This document shows positions 54,516 to 63,421 of a stretch of 64,000 bases of DNA, piece after piece. Where the stretch lies: positions 186,001-250,000 of the forward strand of contig NZ_VKKZ01000023.1 in NCBI RefSeq assembly GCF_008271745.1. Reading direction: 5' to 3'. Source of the stretch: Rufibacter glacialis (GTDB lineage: Bacteria; Bacteroidota; Bacteroidia; Cytophagales; Hymenobacteraceae). The position numbers and the translations under genes were made by a program. How positions within the stretch are numbered: position 1 is the stretch's first letter; every line of letters begins with the position of its first letter. Below the pieces are notes generated by a model. That model worked only from the letters and a program-made list of their open reading frames with translations. It was not told the origin of the DNA and did not search any database.

Positions 54516-55279
54516 TTTGAAGAATTAAAAAGTGGGAATCAAGAAACTGGCAGAGCCGGGGGATCAACACCCTTCGAATTTAAGCTGTTTTGACGAAAAT
54601 AAGCAAAAAACGGAACTTTGGGCCACAGTTTATTTTACCATAGACCTACTTTTTATTATGTGGGGCCTCCTCCTAAACTAACCATTTTTCTCCCGTTGGC
54701 TTTCCTTTTAAGATTTTATAAGTTCCAGTGAAAAGAGGGCATAATCGCTGGCTACCCACTTCGCTTAGAGACAGGATTACCTTTGATAGGAAAAGGATGG
54801 AAAACTTGGGACTTCATCAAGATGAGAGAGGGTGCAGAATCCTCGTCCTCAGATATAAAACTGGGTTCTTACTTTAGTAGGTGTCTTTTTGATTAAGAGG
54901 TTCCGGTCTTTTCTATTTTCACTCAACCCGGAAGCGGTTAGGAAAGCCCCAGGTTTATAAGCTTTTCAGGATTAGTGCCTCACAAAATAGAATTTAAAAG
55001 CATTTGCCCTAAAAAGGAGCAAATAAACCGAAACCAGGGTACAGGAACCCGGAGAAAGAAGGCAGCTAAAACCCTATGACAGTTCCTCCTAAAGAAGAGA
55101 CCATAAGGGGAGGGATTATTCTTAACCACGATTTAAAGGTGTTTCCTGAAAATAAGGCAAAACAGGTGATGGAAGTGACAAGACGTAATGATATTAATTA
55201 AAAAAGGTTATAAGTTGAAATTAAGAAGGACGCTGTTGCCGGTTTCTGGTATATATTAGGAACCTACTATTATTTTACG

Positions 55280-55287
55280 TACCTTTG
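55280..55287 (+). promoter_or_regulatory. -7 box for the DEAD-box helicase gene
   Basis: TACCTTTG, an exact TAnnTTTG match, lies 157 bases before the start codon. The resulting leader of about 150 bases is long for this genome. Confidence 0.6.
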
Positions 55288-55302
55288 CCCCACAATACAC
55301 GC

Positions 55303-55328
55303 CGAGACTTCGTTGGTCTCATTTTTTG
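55303..55328 (+). promoter_or_regulatory. Leader hairpin with T-run, possible attenuator
   Basis: The gagac (55304-55308) / gtctc (55316-55320) stem, extended by one wobble pair, is followed by attttttgg. It lies just after the predicted transcription start of the helicase mRNA. The stem is short, so attenuation is only a suggestion; a cold-shock type leader is another option. Confidence 0.35.
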
Positions 55329-55444
55329 GCATTAAGGCACTTCTCAAGCAAACCTCTGTGTGGAATTCTCCGCAACGAAATCTTGATAAATGACGAATAC
55401 CCTAGGGCAGGTGTATTGTCTTTATAAAACACTATCAAAAATTA

Positions 55445-57367
55445 ATGGAAAGAATTAAATTCCAGGAGCTTCCGTTGTCGGAAGAAATCCAGCGCGCTAT
55501 CGTGGACTTAGGCTACGAAGAAGCTTCTCCTATTCAGACTGCTGCCATTCCTGTGTTATTGGAAGGCCGTGACGTAATCGGACAAGCCCAAACCGGTACC
55601 GGCAAGACTGCCGCCTTCGCTATCCCAACTATTGAGGGAATTGACCCCAACAACCGCGAAGTACAAGCCCTTATCCTGTGCCCAACCCGTGAGTTGGCCA
55701 TTCAGGTATCAGAAGAGATTCAGAAACTTGTTAAATACAAAAGAGGCATCAGCGTAGTGCCTATCTATGGTGGTCAGCCCTATGAACGCCAGTTACGCGC
55801 CCTTAAGCAAGGGGTACAGATCGTGATCGGGACCCCTGGCCGCGTGATGGACCACATTGAAAGAGGCACCCTTCGTCTGGAAACCACCAAAACCATCATC
55901 TTAGATGAGGCCGACGAAATGTTGGACATGGGTTTCAGAGAAGACATTGAGTTTGTCTTGACCAAGATGCCTGAAGACCGCCAGACGGTATTCTTCTCGG
56001 CTACCATGAGCAAGCCCATCATGGAGCTGACGCGCAAGTACCAGACCAATCCTGAGATTGTGAAGGTAACGCAGCAGCAGCTGACCGTGAACAACATTGA
56101 GCAGATCTACTTTGAAGTACGCAGCGGCGGCAAGATGGAAGTAACCACTCGCCTGATTGACATGTACAATTTCAAGGTGGTGATCATCTTCTGTAACACC
56201 AAGCGCATGGTAGATGAGCTGGTAAGCAACCTTCAAGCCCGTGGCTACTTCGCTGACGGTTTGCATGGTGACCTGAACCAGAACCAGCGTACCAACGTGA
56301 TGAATAAATTCAAAGCCGGTACCCTGGAGATTTTGGTAGCGACAGACGTAGCTGCCCGTGGTATTGACGTGGACAACGTGGAAGCGGTGATCAACTATGA
56401 CCTGCCACAGGACGATGAAAGCTACGTGCACCGTATTGGCCGTACAGGCCGCGCCGGCAAATCAGGGAAAGCCTTCTCGTTTGTAGCCGGACGTGATTTG
56501 TACAAGCTGCGGGACATTGAGCGTTTCACCAAAGCGAAAATCATCCGTCAGAACGTACCTACCTATGAAGATGTGGCCGAAGTTCGTACCACGTTGGTAT
56601 TAGACCAGGTAAAAGAAGTGATCGCCAAAGGCGGACTTTCTAAGCACATTTTGAAGATTGAGCGTTTGGTGGACCAGGATCTTACTACCATGGACATTGC
56701 CGCGGCTTTGTTGAAAATGGTGATGAAAGATTCTAAAGCCAAAGAAAAGAGTGCCGAAGCCGGTGAGGCCAAAGGTGGCCCTAAAGTTGGTTTCGACCGT
56801 CTTTTCGTGACCTTAGGCAAAAAAGACCGTCTGCACCCCAAAGACCTGGTAGATATCCTGACCAACAGCACCAGCATACCGGGTGGCAAAGTAGGCGATA
56901 TTGACCTGTATGACCGGTTCAGCTTCATTGAAGTACCTACCGAGTACACCGCTGAGATCCTGGAGCAACTGTCAGTGACGGAAATCAACGGCATGACCGT
57001 GAAATTCCAGAAGGCAGAGAAGAAAAACATGGACCCTGCCGAAGGCGGCCGTGAGTTGCAGGAACTGGAAGACCGCCCTAGAAAGAAATTCTATGACGGA
57101 CCGTTCAACAACAACCGGGGCGGTGGCGACAGAGACCGTGGCGGTGATCGCGGTGGCAGCAGAGGCGGCTACGGTGGAGACCGTGGTGGCGACAGAGGCG
57201 GCCGTTCTTACGGCGGTGGCGACAGAGACCGTGGTGGTGACCGTGGAGGCAGAAGCTTCGGCGGTGGCGACCGTGGCGGCAGAAGCTACGGCGGCGGCGG
57301 AGACCGTGACCGTGGTGGCAGCACTGGCGGCGGCGGCTTCAGAGAAAGAAAGAGAAGAGATTTCTAA
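55445..57367 (+). CDS. DEAD-box RNA helicase (CsdA/DeaD-like) with RGG-rich tail
   Basis: 640 residues. Q motif FQELPLSEEIQRAI...SPIQ, Walker A AQTGTGKT, PTRELA, DEAD box in ILDEADEMLDMGF, SATM, and HRIGRTGRAG. A DbpA-type RNA-binding domain spans about 455-545 (GFDRLFVTLGKKDRLHPKDLVDIL...). The tail (about 560-640) is glycine/arginine/aspartate rich with repeated GGDRGG and RSYGGG units, a flexible RNA-binding segment. DeaD-type proteins unwind RNA during ribosome assembly and cold adaptation. It is a single gene with a long leader and a strong terminator. Confidence 0.95.
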   Translation: MERIKFQELPLSEEIQRAIVDLGYEEASPIQTAAIPVLLEGRDVIGQAQTGTGKTAAFAIPTIEGIDPNNREVQALILCPTRELAIQVSEEIQKLVKYKRGISVVPIYGGQPYERQLRALKQGVQIVIGTPGRVMDHIERGTLRLETTKTIILDEADEMLDMGFREDIEFVLTKMPEDRQTVFFSATMSKPIMELTRKYQTNPEIVKVTQQQLTVNNIEQIYFEVRSGGKMEVTTRLIDMYNFKVVIIFCNTKRMVDELVSNLQARGYFADGLHGDLNQNQRTNVMNKFKAGTLEILVATDVAARGIDVDNVEAVINYDLPQDDESYVHRIGRTGRAGKSGKAFSFVAGRDLYKLRDIERFTKAKIIRQNVPTYEDVAEVRTTLVLDQVKEVIAKGGLSKHILKIERLVDQDLTTMDIAAALLKMVMKDSKAKEKSAEAGEAKGGPKVGFDRLFVTLGKKDRLHPKDLVDILTNSTSIPGGKVGDIDLYDRFSFIEVPTEYTAEILEQLSVTEINGMTVKFQKAEKKNMDPAEGGRELQELEDRPRKKFYDGPFNNNRGGGDRDRGGDRGGSRGGYGGDRGGDRGGRSYGGGDRDRGGDRGGRSFGGGDRGGRSYGGGGDRDRGGSTGGGGFRERKRRDF

Positions 57368-57460
57368 TTTATTTTTCAAATAGCATAACCCTTTCAAAAC
57401 ACCCTCCGTATACCCGAGGGACAGAGCTTAAAAGTTAATAAAGGGTTTAGTATCTGTTTT

Positions 57461-57499
57461 AAAAAATCGCGGTCCAGAAGAGACCGCGATTTTTTTTTT
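57461..57499 (+). terminator. Terminator of the DEAD-box helicase gene
   Basis: 10-bp stem aatcgcggtc (57465-57474) with gaccgcgatt (57482-57491), followed by a T-run to 57499. Confidence 0.9.
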
Positions 57500-57885
57500 G
57501 TGCCTGTTTTATCCGAATCAAATCTTCAAAAGGGCGATTGTATAAGTTAGCACTACTTACTAATGGCTTGTACCTTCTATTCTAAAGCAACTGTTTCTGA
57601 AGCTGGCTGGGCTGGATCGGTAATATTTCAGGGTTAAGACATGGAAGGGGAAAGGGCGTTTCTATTGATTTGAGTGATGGCTACCCAAAGGCCATAAGGT
57701 TACTAGTCTAATTTTGTTGCCCGATTTTGCTGCGGGACGTCGGGGGCATTCACAGGTTTATTGGTAAGGCAGGTCCAAGTTAGAAACTTGAACCATGGGT
57801 GGATTTTGTTTGAAAGGACTATCTATGCCGTCATGCTTTCTCCACCTCCTTTCTGTAAACTAGGTCCCAAACGCAATACCGGCGT

Positions 57886-58001
57886 TCCTTCTCCCTCAGG
57901 GAGAAGGTTAGGATGAGGGCAATTTTGCCTACTGGATAAGCTTTACCCTGGAACCACCGCTGCCCCTCACCCTTACCCTCTCCCAGGGGGAGAGGGAATT
58001 C
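57886..58001. repeat. Inverted pair of REP-like units (BIME-like)
   Basis: Unit 1 (about 57886-57921) contains ccttctccctcagggagaagg followed by ttaggatgaggg; unit 2 (about 57966-58001) reads cccctcacccttaccctctcccagggggagaggg. The reverse complement of unit 1 aligns with unit 2 base for base over most of its length, each with its own small hairpin. This is the layout of bacterial interspersed mosaic elements. No RAYT transposase is in the window. Confidence 0.75.
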
Positions 58002-58088
58002 CTGTTATTACGCCTTTTCCCCTTTCTTTAGCTTCTTCCCTTAAGTAAGGGATTAAATCAGCGCCATAGGAAGGGAGCTTAGCGCCTT

Positions 58089-58350
58089 AGGAGCCAAGAC
58101 CTCACAGGTTTTCAAAACCTGTGAGGTCTATTACAATTCCCCACGCATCGCCTATTCCAGCCTTTCGCTTGAGCGCCTAGCACTCGACCGCCCCTGAGCG
58201 AAGCGAAGTGGGTGGAGTAGAGGGCACAGCGCGAAGGCGGAAGGCGGGGCCTCGCGGCCGTGAGCGCTTACCGCCGGAAATGAAAAGAGCCGCTTATGGA
58301 TCAATGCTAGAAACGGAAATGCCAAGGGAATAGCAAAAGGCGTGCACAAA
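58089..58350. repeat. 262-bp intergenic element, copy B
   Basis: Full-length match to copy A at 45964-46226, same orientation. Its opening inverted repeat is perfect here: gacctcacaggtttt, one base, aaaacctgtgaggtc. Differences from copy A are scattered single bases, and no rearrangement is seen. A 65-codon minus-strand frame within it is not conserved in copy A. Confidence 0.88.
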
Positions 58351-58449
58351 GATTCATTCTAGAATCACCGCTAGAAGCTGACCAGCCAAGAAATCTGCAA
58401 AAGCCATCCACAAAACACACCTTCGCCCATTAAGCGAAGCCCTATAGGC

Positions 58450-59691
58450 TTACCTTTCCTCCGCCATCGCCTTCCCGGCTAAATATCCCCCGGTCCAGGC
58501 CGCTTGAAAGTTAAATCCTCCGGTGATACCGTCTATGTCCACCACCTCGCCGGCGAAGAACAAGCCCGGTACCAGGCGGCTTTCCATCCGTTCTAAGTGC
58601 AGTTCGTCTAGTTTGATGCCTCCGCAGGTGACAAACTCCTCTTTGAAGGTAGTCTTGCCTTTCATCTCAAAGGGCGTGCGCAGCAATAGCTCTATTAGCT
58701 TGTTCTGGGCCTTGCCCGGCATTTCGGCCCATTTCACCTGTTCAGGAACTTCTGATAGAACGCACAACCGTTGCCAAAGCCGAGTGGGGAGTTGGTAAAG
58801 GGGATTGGTGAAGACGGTTCTGCGGGGCGAAAGCTGCCGCTGCTGGAGGATCTGTTGCCGAACCTGCTCTTCCGTCGCCCCCGGCACCCAATTCACCAGG
58901 GCGGTGCCGGTATAGGACAACCCGTGCATGAGCCTCGCGCCCCAGGCGGAGAAACGCAACACGGCGGGGCCGCTTAAGCCCCAATGCGTGATGAGCAAAG
59001 GACCCTCGGTCTCTAGCTTCTGGCCCGTCAGTTTCACCTTCGCCTTCGGTACCGAAACGCCTAACAAATCCTTGAAGGGCGAGGTAGGAACATTCAAGGT
59101 GAACAGGGAAGGGACGGGCGGTTCAATGGTGTGGCCCAAGGCCTGCAGCCATTGGTACCCCTCAGGTTTAGGGCTGCCCCCGGTGCTCACCAATACTTTG
59201 GCGGCTTCCAGAGTAGACCCGTTGCTCAAGACCAGTTTAAACCTTCGGGAAGAGGAGGCAGGTTCCTGTATTTCCAGAGAATTCACCCCAAGGCTGGTAT
59301 GGATCTGCACCCCGGCCTGGCGGGCGGCTTGCAATAAACTGTCTACAATGGTTTCAGAGGTATTAGACTGCGGGAACATCCGTCCATCGGGCTCCGCCTT
59401 CAGTTTCACCCCGCGCTGCTCAAACCAATTTACCGTGTCCTGGGCGCCAAATAGCGGGAGAAGTTTCTTCAGCGCCTTCTGCCCGCGGGGATAATGGTGC
59501 GAAAAAGCCAAAGGCTGAAAGCAGGCATGCGTCACGTTGCAGCGCCCGCCTCCAGAAACCCGTACTTTCGACAGTAGTTTGGAGGTTTTCTCCAGCAACA
59601 CCACCTTCAGCTTGGGGTTCGCTTCGGCACAGGTGATGGCCCCAAAGAATCCGGCGGCTCCACCTCCAATAATCACGACGGTCTCTTGCAT
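58450..59691 (-). CDS. HI0933/BaiN-like FAD-dependent oxidoreductase
   Basis: 413 residues. The N-terminal dinucleotide motif VVIIGGGAAGFFGAI, the signature KVRVSGGGRCNVTH, PDGRMFPQSN, and the C-terminal GLFFAGEVVDIDGITGGFNFQAAWTGG define the HI0933 flavoprotein family. Members are NAD(P)H-using, and a clostridial homologue (BaiN) reduces bile-acid intermediates; the substrate here is unknown. The length is normal. It may share a transcription unit with the epimerase-like gene 65 bases upstream on the same strand. Confidence 0.92.
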   Translation of the reverse strand: MQETVVIIGGGAAGFFGAITCAEANPKLKVVLLEKTSKLLSKVRVSGGGRCNVTHACFQPLAFSHHYPRGQKALKKLLPLFGAQDTVNWFEQRGVKLKAEPDGRMFPQSNTSETIVDSLLQAARQAGVQIHTSLGVNSLEIQEPASSSRRFKLVLSNGSTLEAAKVLVSTGGSPKPEGYQWLQALGHTIEPPVPSLFTLNVPTSPFKDLLGVSVPKAKVKLTGQKLETEGPLLITHWGLSGPAVLRFSAWGARLMHGLSYTGTALVNWVPGATEEQVRQQILQQRQLSPRRTVFTNPLYQLPTRLWQRLCVLSEVPEQVKWAEMPGKAQNKLIELLLRTPFEMKGKTTFKEEFVTCGGIKLDELHLERMESRLVPGLFFAGEVVDIDGITGGFNFQAAWTGGYLAGKAMAEER

Positions 59692-59756
59692 CTGTTTCTG
59701 CTATGAATCTGCAAAAATACGCAAAAAACAGAAGGTTTCTGAGGGAGAGGCCACTC

Positions 59757-60584
59757 TTAAAAGTGGGGTGAAGACAGGCACAGGAGCGGGTCTGGGAACT
59801 GAAAGGAGTAGTTCAACTCCTGGGTGATCAGGTCACTGTTGATGGACTTAAACTTCGCTTCCCCTTCAGCGGCAAAAGAAGGGGGCGTGAGTTGCAGGGA
59901 CCGGGCCGCCCGCTCATAGAAATTTTTTTTGGTGGGATGCTCCGGCGCACAGGCATTGAACGTGAAGCCCCATTTCTCCTGGTGAAGAATCTCTTTCAGC
60001 AGTTCTACGCAATCTGCCAGATGAATCATATTAACCGGGGCCTGGGGTTGCGGCACCTCGGTTTTGCCCGCCAGAAACCGGCCTGGATGGCGGTTGCCGC
60101 CCATCAATCCGCCGAAGCGGACAATGGTGCAGTTCCCGTTCGTGGCCTGCTGTACCAGGTGCTCACAACGCAAAAGCAAAGAGGTAGCCTCTGGGTTAGG
60201 GAGGGCATCTTCTTCCGTTACTTCCCGGTTCAGGTCTGGGTAAACGGAGGTGGAGGAAACAAATAAAACGCCTTGCACACGAGGAGGAAGAGCCTTCAGT
60301 ACCCTTTGAAGCAAGGCCTCATAAGTGCTTGAAGAAGAAGAGGATCTGGAAGGGGGGAGGTTGAAGACCAGGTAATCTGAGTCAAGGAACTGGGCCAAGG
60401 CCGATTCCGGGGCATTTTCTGGGAAAGAAAGCAAAAATGGCTCAATGCCATTGTTCTGGAGGAGTTCTAGCTTCTGAGAGGTGGTGGTGGATCCTTTCAC
60501 TAGGAACTCCTCTTGCGCCAGTTCCTGGGCCAGCGGCAAGCCCAGCCAGCCGCAGCCTAACACGCTGATTGTTTTCTTCCTCAT
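59757..60584 (-). CDS. NAD(P)-binding epimerase-like protein (YeeZ-like SDR)
   Basis: 275 residues from the ATG at 60584; a longer frame starts at 60635. The chosen start begins MRKKTISVLGCGWLGLPLAQEL, giving the GxGxxG nucleotide-binding motif at residues 10-15. Later segments VLFVSSTSVYPDLN and TIVRFGGLMGGNRHPGRFL match the extended-SDR/YeeZ group (putative NAD-dependent epimerases). The usual YxxxK tyrosine/lysine pair is not evident, as expected for YeeZ-like atypical members. The substrate is unknown. It is divergent from the CrtI-like gene. Confidence 0.82.
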   Translation of the reverse strand: MRKKTISVLGCGWLGLPLAQELAQEEFLVKGSTTTSQKLELLQNNGIEPFLLSFPENAPESALAQFLDSDYLVFNLPPSRSSSSSSTYEALLQRVLKALPPRVQGVLFVSSTSVYPDLNREVTEEDALPNPEATSLLLRCEHLVQQATNGNCTIVRFGGLMGGNRHPGRFLAGKTEVPQPQAPVNMIHLADCVELLKEILHQEKWGFTFNACAPEHPTKKNFYERAARSLQLTPPSFAAEGEAKFKSINSDLITQELNYSFQFPDPLLCLSSPHF

Positions 60585-60651
60585 AGGCGCAAAGAACGGG
60601 TTTAATACCATTTGCTGCAACAAAAGGCCCGGCATTGGGTTCTAAGCAAAC

Positions 60652-62148
60652 ATGGAGACACCACGCGTACAGGTTGCCGTCATCGGGTCAGGGTTTGGGG
60701 GACTGACCGCCGCCGCGCTGCTGGCCAAAGCCGGGTTGCAGGTGGCGGTGCTGGAACAGAACAACTACCCGGGCGGTTGCGCTTCTTCCTATAAACGGAA
60801 AGGGTTTTGGTTTGAGACCGGTGCCACCACCCTGGTGGGTCTGGACCAGGACATGCCGCTCCGGTACCTGCTGGACAAGACGGGCATCCAGTTGCCAGTG
60901 CTTTTACTGGAAACACCCATGCAGGTGCGGCTTCTGGACGGAACCTTGGTCACCCGCTACCCCACGCTGGCCGCCTGGGTTGCCGAGGCGGAGTGGGTTT
61001 TCGGGAAAGAAGGGCAGCAAGGATTTTGGGAAGCCTGTTATGACCTCAGCCTGAAAGTTTGGCGCACGTCGGTGCGGCAATTGTCTTTCCCTTTCAGTTC
61101 CTTGTCTGATGTATGGGAGGCTCTCAAGGCCACCCGGATAGAGCAGGTGGGGCTGGTGCCGAAGGCGTTCATCACCATGAAAGATTTGCTGCAACGTCAT
61201 GGGCTGCTCACGAATGAACGGTTTGTGGCCTTCGTTGACCAACAGTTGCTGATCACGGCGCAGAATGACCATACCCAGGTAAATGCCCTTTTTGGGGCCA
61301 CAGCGCTTTGTTACACCCTCTTTGGGAATTACTACGTGCCAGGCGGTCTGCGGCAATTGGGGGAGCAGGTGGCCACGTACCTGGAGGAACAAGGAAGCCA
61401 GATGATGTACCGCCGTTTGGTAAAAGAGATACAACCGGCCCCTGAAGGCGGCTATAGAGTTCTGACCGACAAAGGCGAGGTGCACGCGGATTATGTGGTG
61501 TGCGGGCTGCCGTTGAACAACGTGGTTTCCTTGTTTCAGGACCAGGCGGTGCAGAAGAAGTTGGCCAACTACCTTTTACCTGCCCACCAGGTAAACGGGG
61601 CTTTGACCTGGGGGATTGTGTTTGAGCGGTCTGCCACCACCCCTACGGTGCTGCACCACCAGATACATGTGCCGGGCGGGGTGCCTTTCCTCAAAAGCGA
61701 AAGCATCTTTATCAGCTTGAGTCACCCTGAGGACCAGCAGCGGGCGCCCATCGGCACCTGTGTAGCCTCGGTGAGCACGCATGTCAGGAACCCCAAAGAC
61801 ACATGGGTGGAGCAGAAGAAAGAGCTGGAGAAGTGGGTGTTGGAGTTTTTAGCGGACCGAGGCTTCTTTGAGCCTACCCAGGTGCAGTTTGTGCAGGCGG
61901 CCACCCCAGGTGCTTGGCTGGAATGGACGGGGCGGGAATGGGGGCAGGTAGGCGGGTATCCGCAATACCAGCACATCAAACCCTGGCAGATGAAGGATGC
62001 CCGGTTAGACGGCGAAGGTGCCTACCTCTGTGGTGATACCGTCTATCCGGGTCAGGGAATACCGGGCGTGTGCCTAAGTGGGATCATCGCGGCGCATAAA
62101 TTGCTGCGCGATCATTTCCCAAGCCAACATAAATCTTTGGTGGCTTGA
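60652..62148 (+). CDS. CrtI/phytoene desaturase-like FAD oxidoreductase
   Basis: 498 residues. The N terminus VAVIGSGFGGLTAAALLAKAG, with LEQNNYPGGCASSYKRKGFWFETGATTLVG, is the CrtI/CrtISO/retinol saturase-type FAD domain; the C terminus GAYLCGDTVYPGQGIPGVCLSGIIAA completes it. Such enzymes desaturate or isomerise carotenoids or related isoprenoids. No crtB or other carotenoid gene is near, so the substrate is open. It starts 67 bases from the divergent epimerase-like gene. Confidence 0.9.
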   Translation: METPRVQVAVIGSGFGGLTAAALLAKAGLQVAVLEQNNYPGGCASSYKRKGFWFETGATTLVGLDQDMPLRYLLDKTGIQLPVLLLETPMQVRLLDGTLVTRYPTLAAWVAEAEWVFGKEGQQGFWEACYDLSLKVWRTSVRQLSFPFSSLSDVWEALKATRIEQVGLVPKAFITMKDLLQRHGLLTNERFVAFVDQQLLITAQNDHTQVNALFGATALCYTLFGNYYVPGGLRQLGEQVATYLEEQGSQMMYRRLVKEIQPAPEGGYRVLTDKGEVHADYVVCGLPLNNVVSLFQDQAVQKKLANYLLPAHQVNGALTWGIVFERSATTPTVLHHQIHVPGGVPFLKSESIFISLSHPEDQQRAPIGTCVASVSTHVRNPKDTWVEQKKELEKWVLEFLADRGFFEPTQVQFVQAATPGAWLEWTGREWGQVGGYPQYQHIKPWQMKDARLDGEGAYLCGDTVYPGQGIPGVCLSGIIAAHKLLRDHFPSQHKSLVA

Positions 62149-62379
62149 TTCTTTTCATGGGTGAAAGGAAACGGTTCCCATTATGTTAGCTACAGTAACG
62201 TTTGCGCAAAGGGAACCCGCTTCTTTGAGCTTGGGTGCTAAGGAAAAGAGCCTCTTTTGCTGTAGAAACCCTTGGCCGTTGTATCTCTAGGAGTTTTTAG
62301 GTTATTTTTAGAGAAATTGCTACTTCAGGAAACTACAACAAGAAATAAGACTTTACACTTTCACCATACCACTTTGACC

Positions 62380-63270
62380 ATGGCTACTTACACAGAACCA
62401 ATGCTGCGCGACGGGGCACTGAACGGAAAAACGATTATCATTACCGGCGGGGGAACAGGCCTGGGTAAATCCATGGGCCTGTATTTCTTGCAACTGGGCG
62501 CCAATCTTGTGATCACCAGCCGTAAAATGGAAGTGCTGGAGAAAGCTGCCCAGGAAATGGCCCATCAAACCGGTGGTCAGGTACTGCCGGTAGCCTGTGA
62601 CGTGCGCAAACCCTTAGAGGTGGAAGCCATGCTACAAGCCACCTTAGACCGTTTTGGGGCCGTGCATGGCTTGCTGAACAATGCCGCGGGAAACTTTATC
62701 AGCCCCACCGAACGGCTTTCGCCCAAAGCATTTGACGTAATCGTGGACATTGTGCTCAAAGGTAGCTATAACTGCACCCTTACCCTGGGCAAGCATTGGA
62801 TTGACCTGCAGCAGCCCGGCACCATCCTCAACATTGTCACCACCTACGCCTGGACTGGTTCCGGCTATGTGGTTCCCTCGGCCACGGCCAAGGCCGGCGT
62901 GTTGGCCATGACCCGGTCCCTGGCAGCCGAATGGGCCAAATACGGTATCCGGTCCAATGCCATTGCGCCGGGTCCTTTCCCTACGGAAGGCGCCTGGAGC
63001 CGCCTTTTCCCGGAGGCCCTAGCGAAGAAATTAGATCCTTTGAACCGGATTCCTTTGAAACGCTACGGCGAACACCAGGAACTAGCCAACCTGGCAGCCT
63101 ACCTTATTTCAGATTATTCTGCTTATGTGAACGGTGAGGTGGTTACGATAGACGGGGGTGAGTGGCTGTACGGCGGCGGCGAGTTCAATTACCTGGACCA
63201 GGTGCCGCATGAGATGTGGGATACCATTGAAGACATGGTTCGTGGCAAGAAACCCAAACAGGCGGAATAG
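62380..63270 (+). CDS. SDR, 2,4-dienoyl-CoA reductase-like
   Basis: 296 residues from the ATG at 62380; an in-frame ATG at 62272 would add 36 residues unlike the family. Nucleotide motif ITGGGTGLGKSMG (NADP type), NNAAGNF, and the active-site region GSGYVVPSATAKAGVLAMTRSLA, which lacks the usual Tyr of YxxxK but keeps Ser and Lys exactly as in mitochondrial 2,4-dienoyl-CoA reductase (DECR1). IAPGPFPTEGAWSRL also matches. It would reduce polyunsaturated acyl-CoA double bonds in fatty-acid breakdown. It is a single gene; a terminator lies at 63365-63398. Confidence 0.88.
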   Translation: MATYTEPMLRDGALNGKTIIITGGGTGLGKSMGLYFLQLGANLVITSRKMEVLEKAAQEMAHQTGGQVLPVACDVRKPLEVEAMLQATLDRFGAVHGLLNNAAGNFISPTERLSPKAFDVIVDIVLKGSYNCTLTLGKHWIDLQQPGTILNIVTTYAWTGSGYVVPSATAKAGVLAMTRSLAAEWAKYGIRSNAIAPGPFPTEGAWSRLFPEALAKKLDPLNRIPLKRYGEHQELANLAAYLISDYSAYVNGEVVTIDGGEWLYGGGEFNYLDQVPHEMWDTIEDMVRGKKPKQAE

Positions 63271-63364
63271 GCAACTGCCAATGCGGCCACCCATAGAAGC
63301 CTTTCATCGCTAAAAATCGGCCTTTCGATTATGGTCTGAAGTTTTTAGGCCTGAAGGAGCGGCA

Positions 63365-63398
63365 AAAAAAGAAGCCCGGAACATTTCCGGGCTTCTTT
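63365..63398. terminator. Bidirectional terminator before the S46 peptidase gene
   Basis: 13-bp stem aaagaagcccgga (63368-63380) with tccgggcttcttt (63386-63398) and a five-base loop. A run of seven A at 63364-63370 gives a T-run on the minus strand after the S46 gene. Confidence 0.85.
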
Positions 63399-63421
63399 GA
63401 TGAAAACAGAAGGCAATGGCC

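Larger units (their letters stand above)
54516..55444. other. Gene-free region and helicase leader
   Basis: 929 bases. The left 730 bases show no coding sequence; two weak motif copies lie near 54581-54605 and 55139-55165. The right part (55280-55444) is the promoter and untranslated leader of the DEAD-box helicase. Confidence 0.55.
57500..58449. other. Gene-free region with REP-like repeats
   Basis: 950 bases. The left 380 bases show nothing recognisable. An inverted pair of REP-like units lies at 57886-58001 and copy B of the 262-bp element at 58089-58350. No gene or RNA is supported. Confidence 0.65.
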
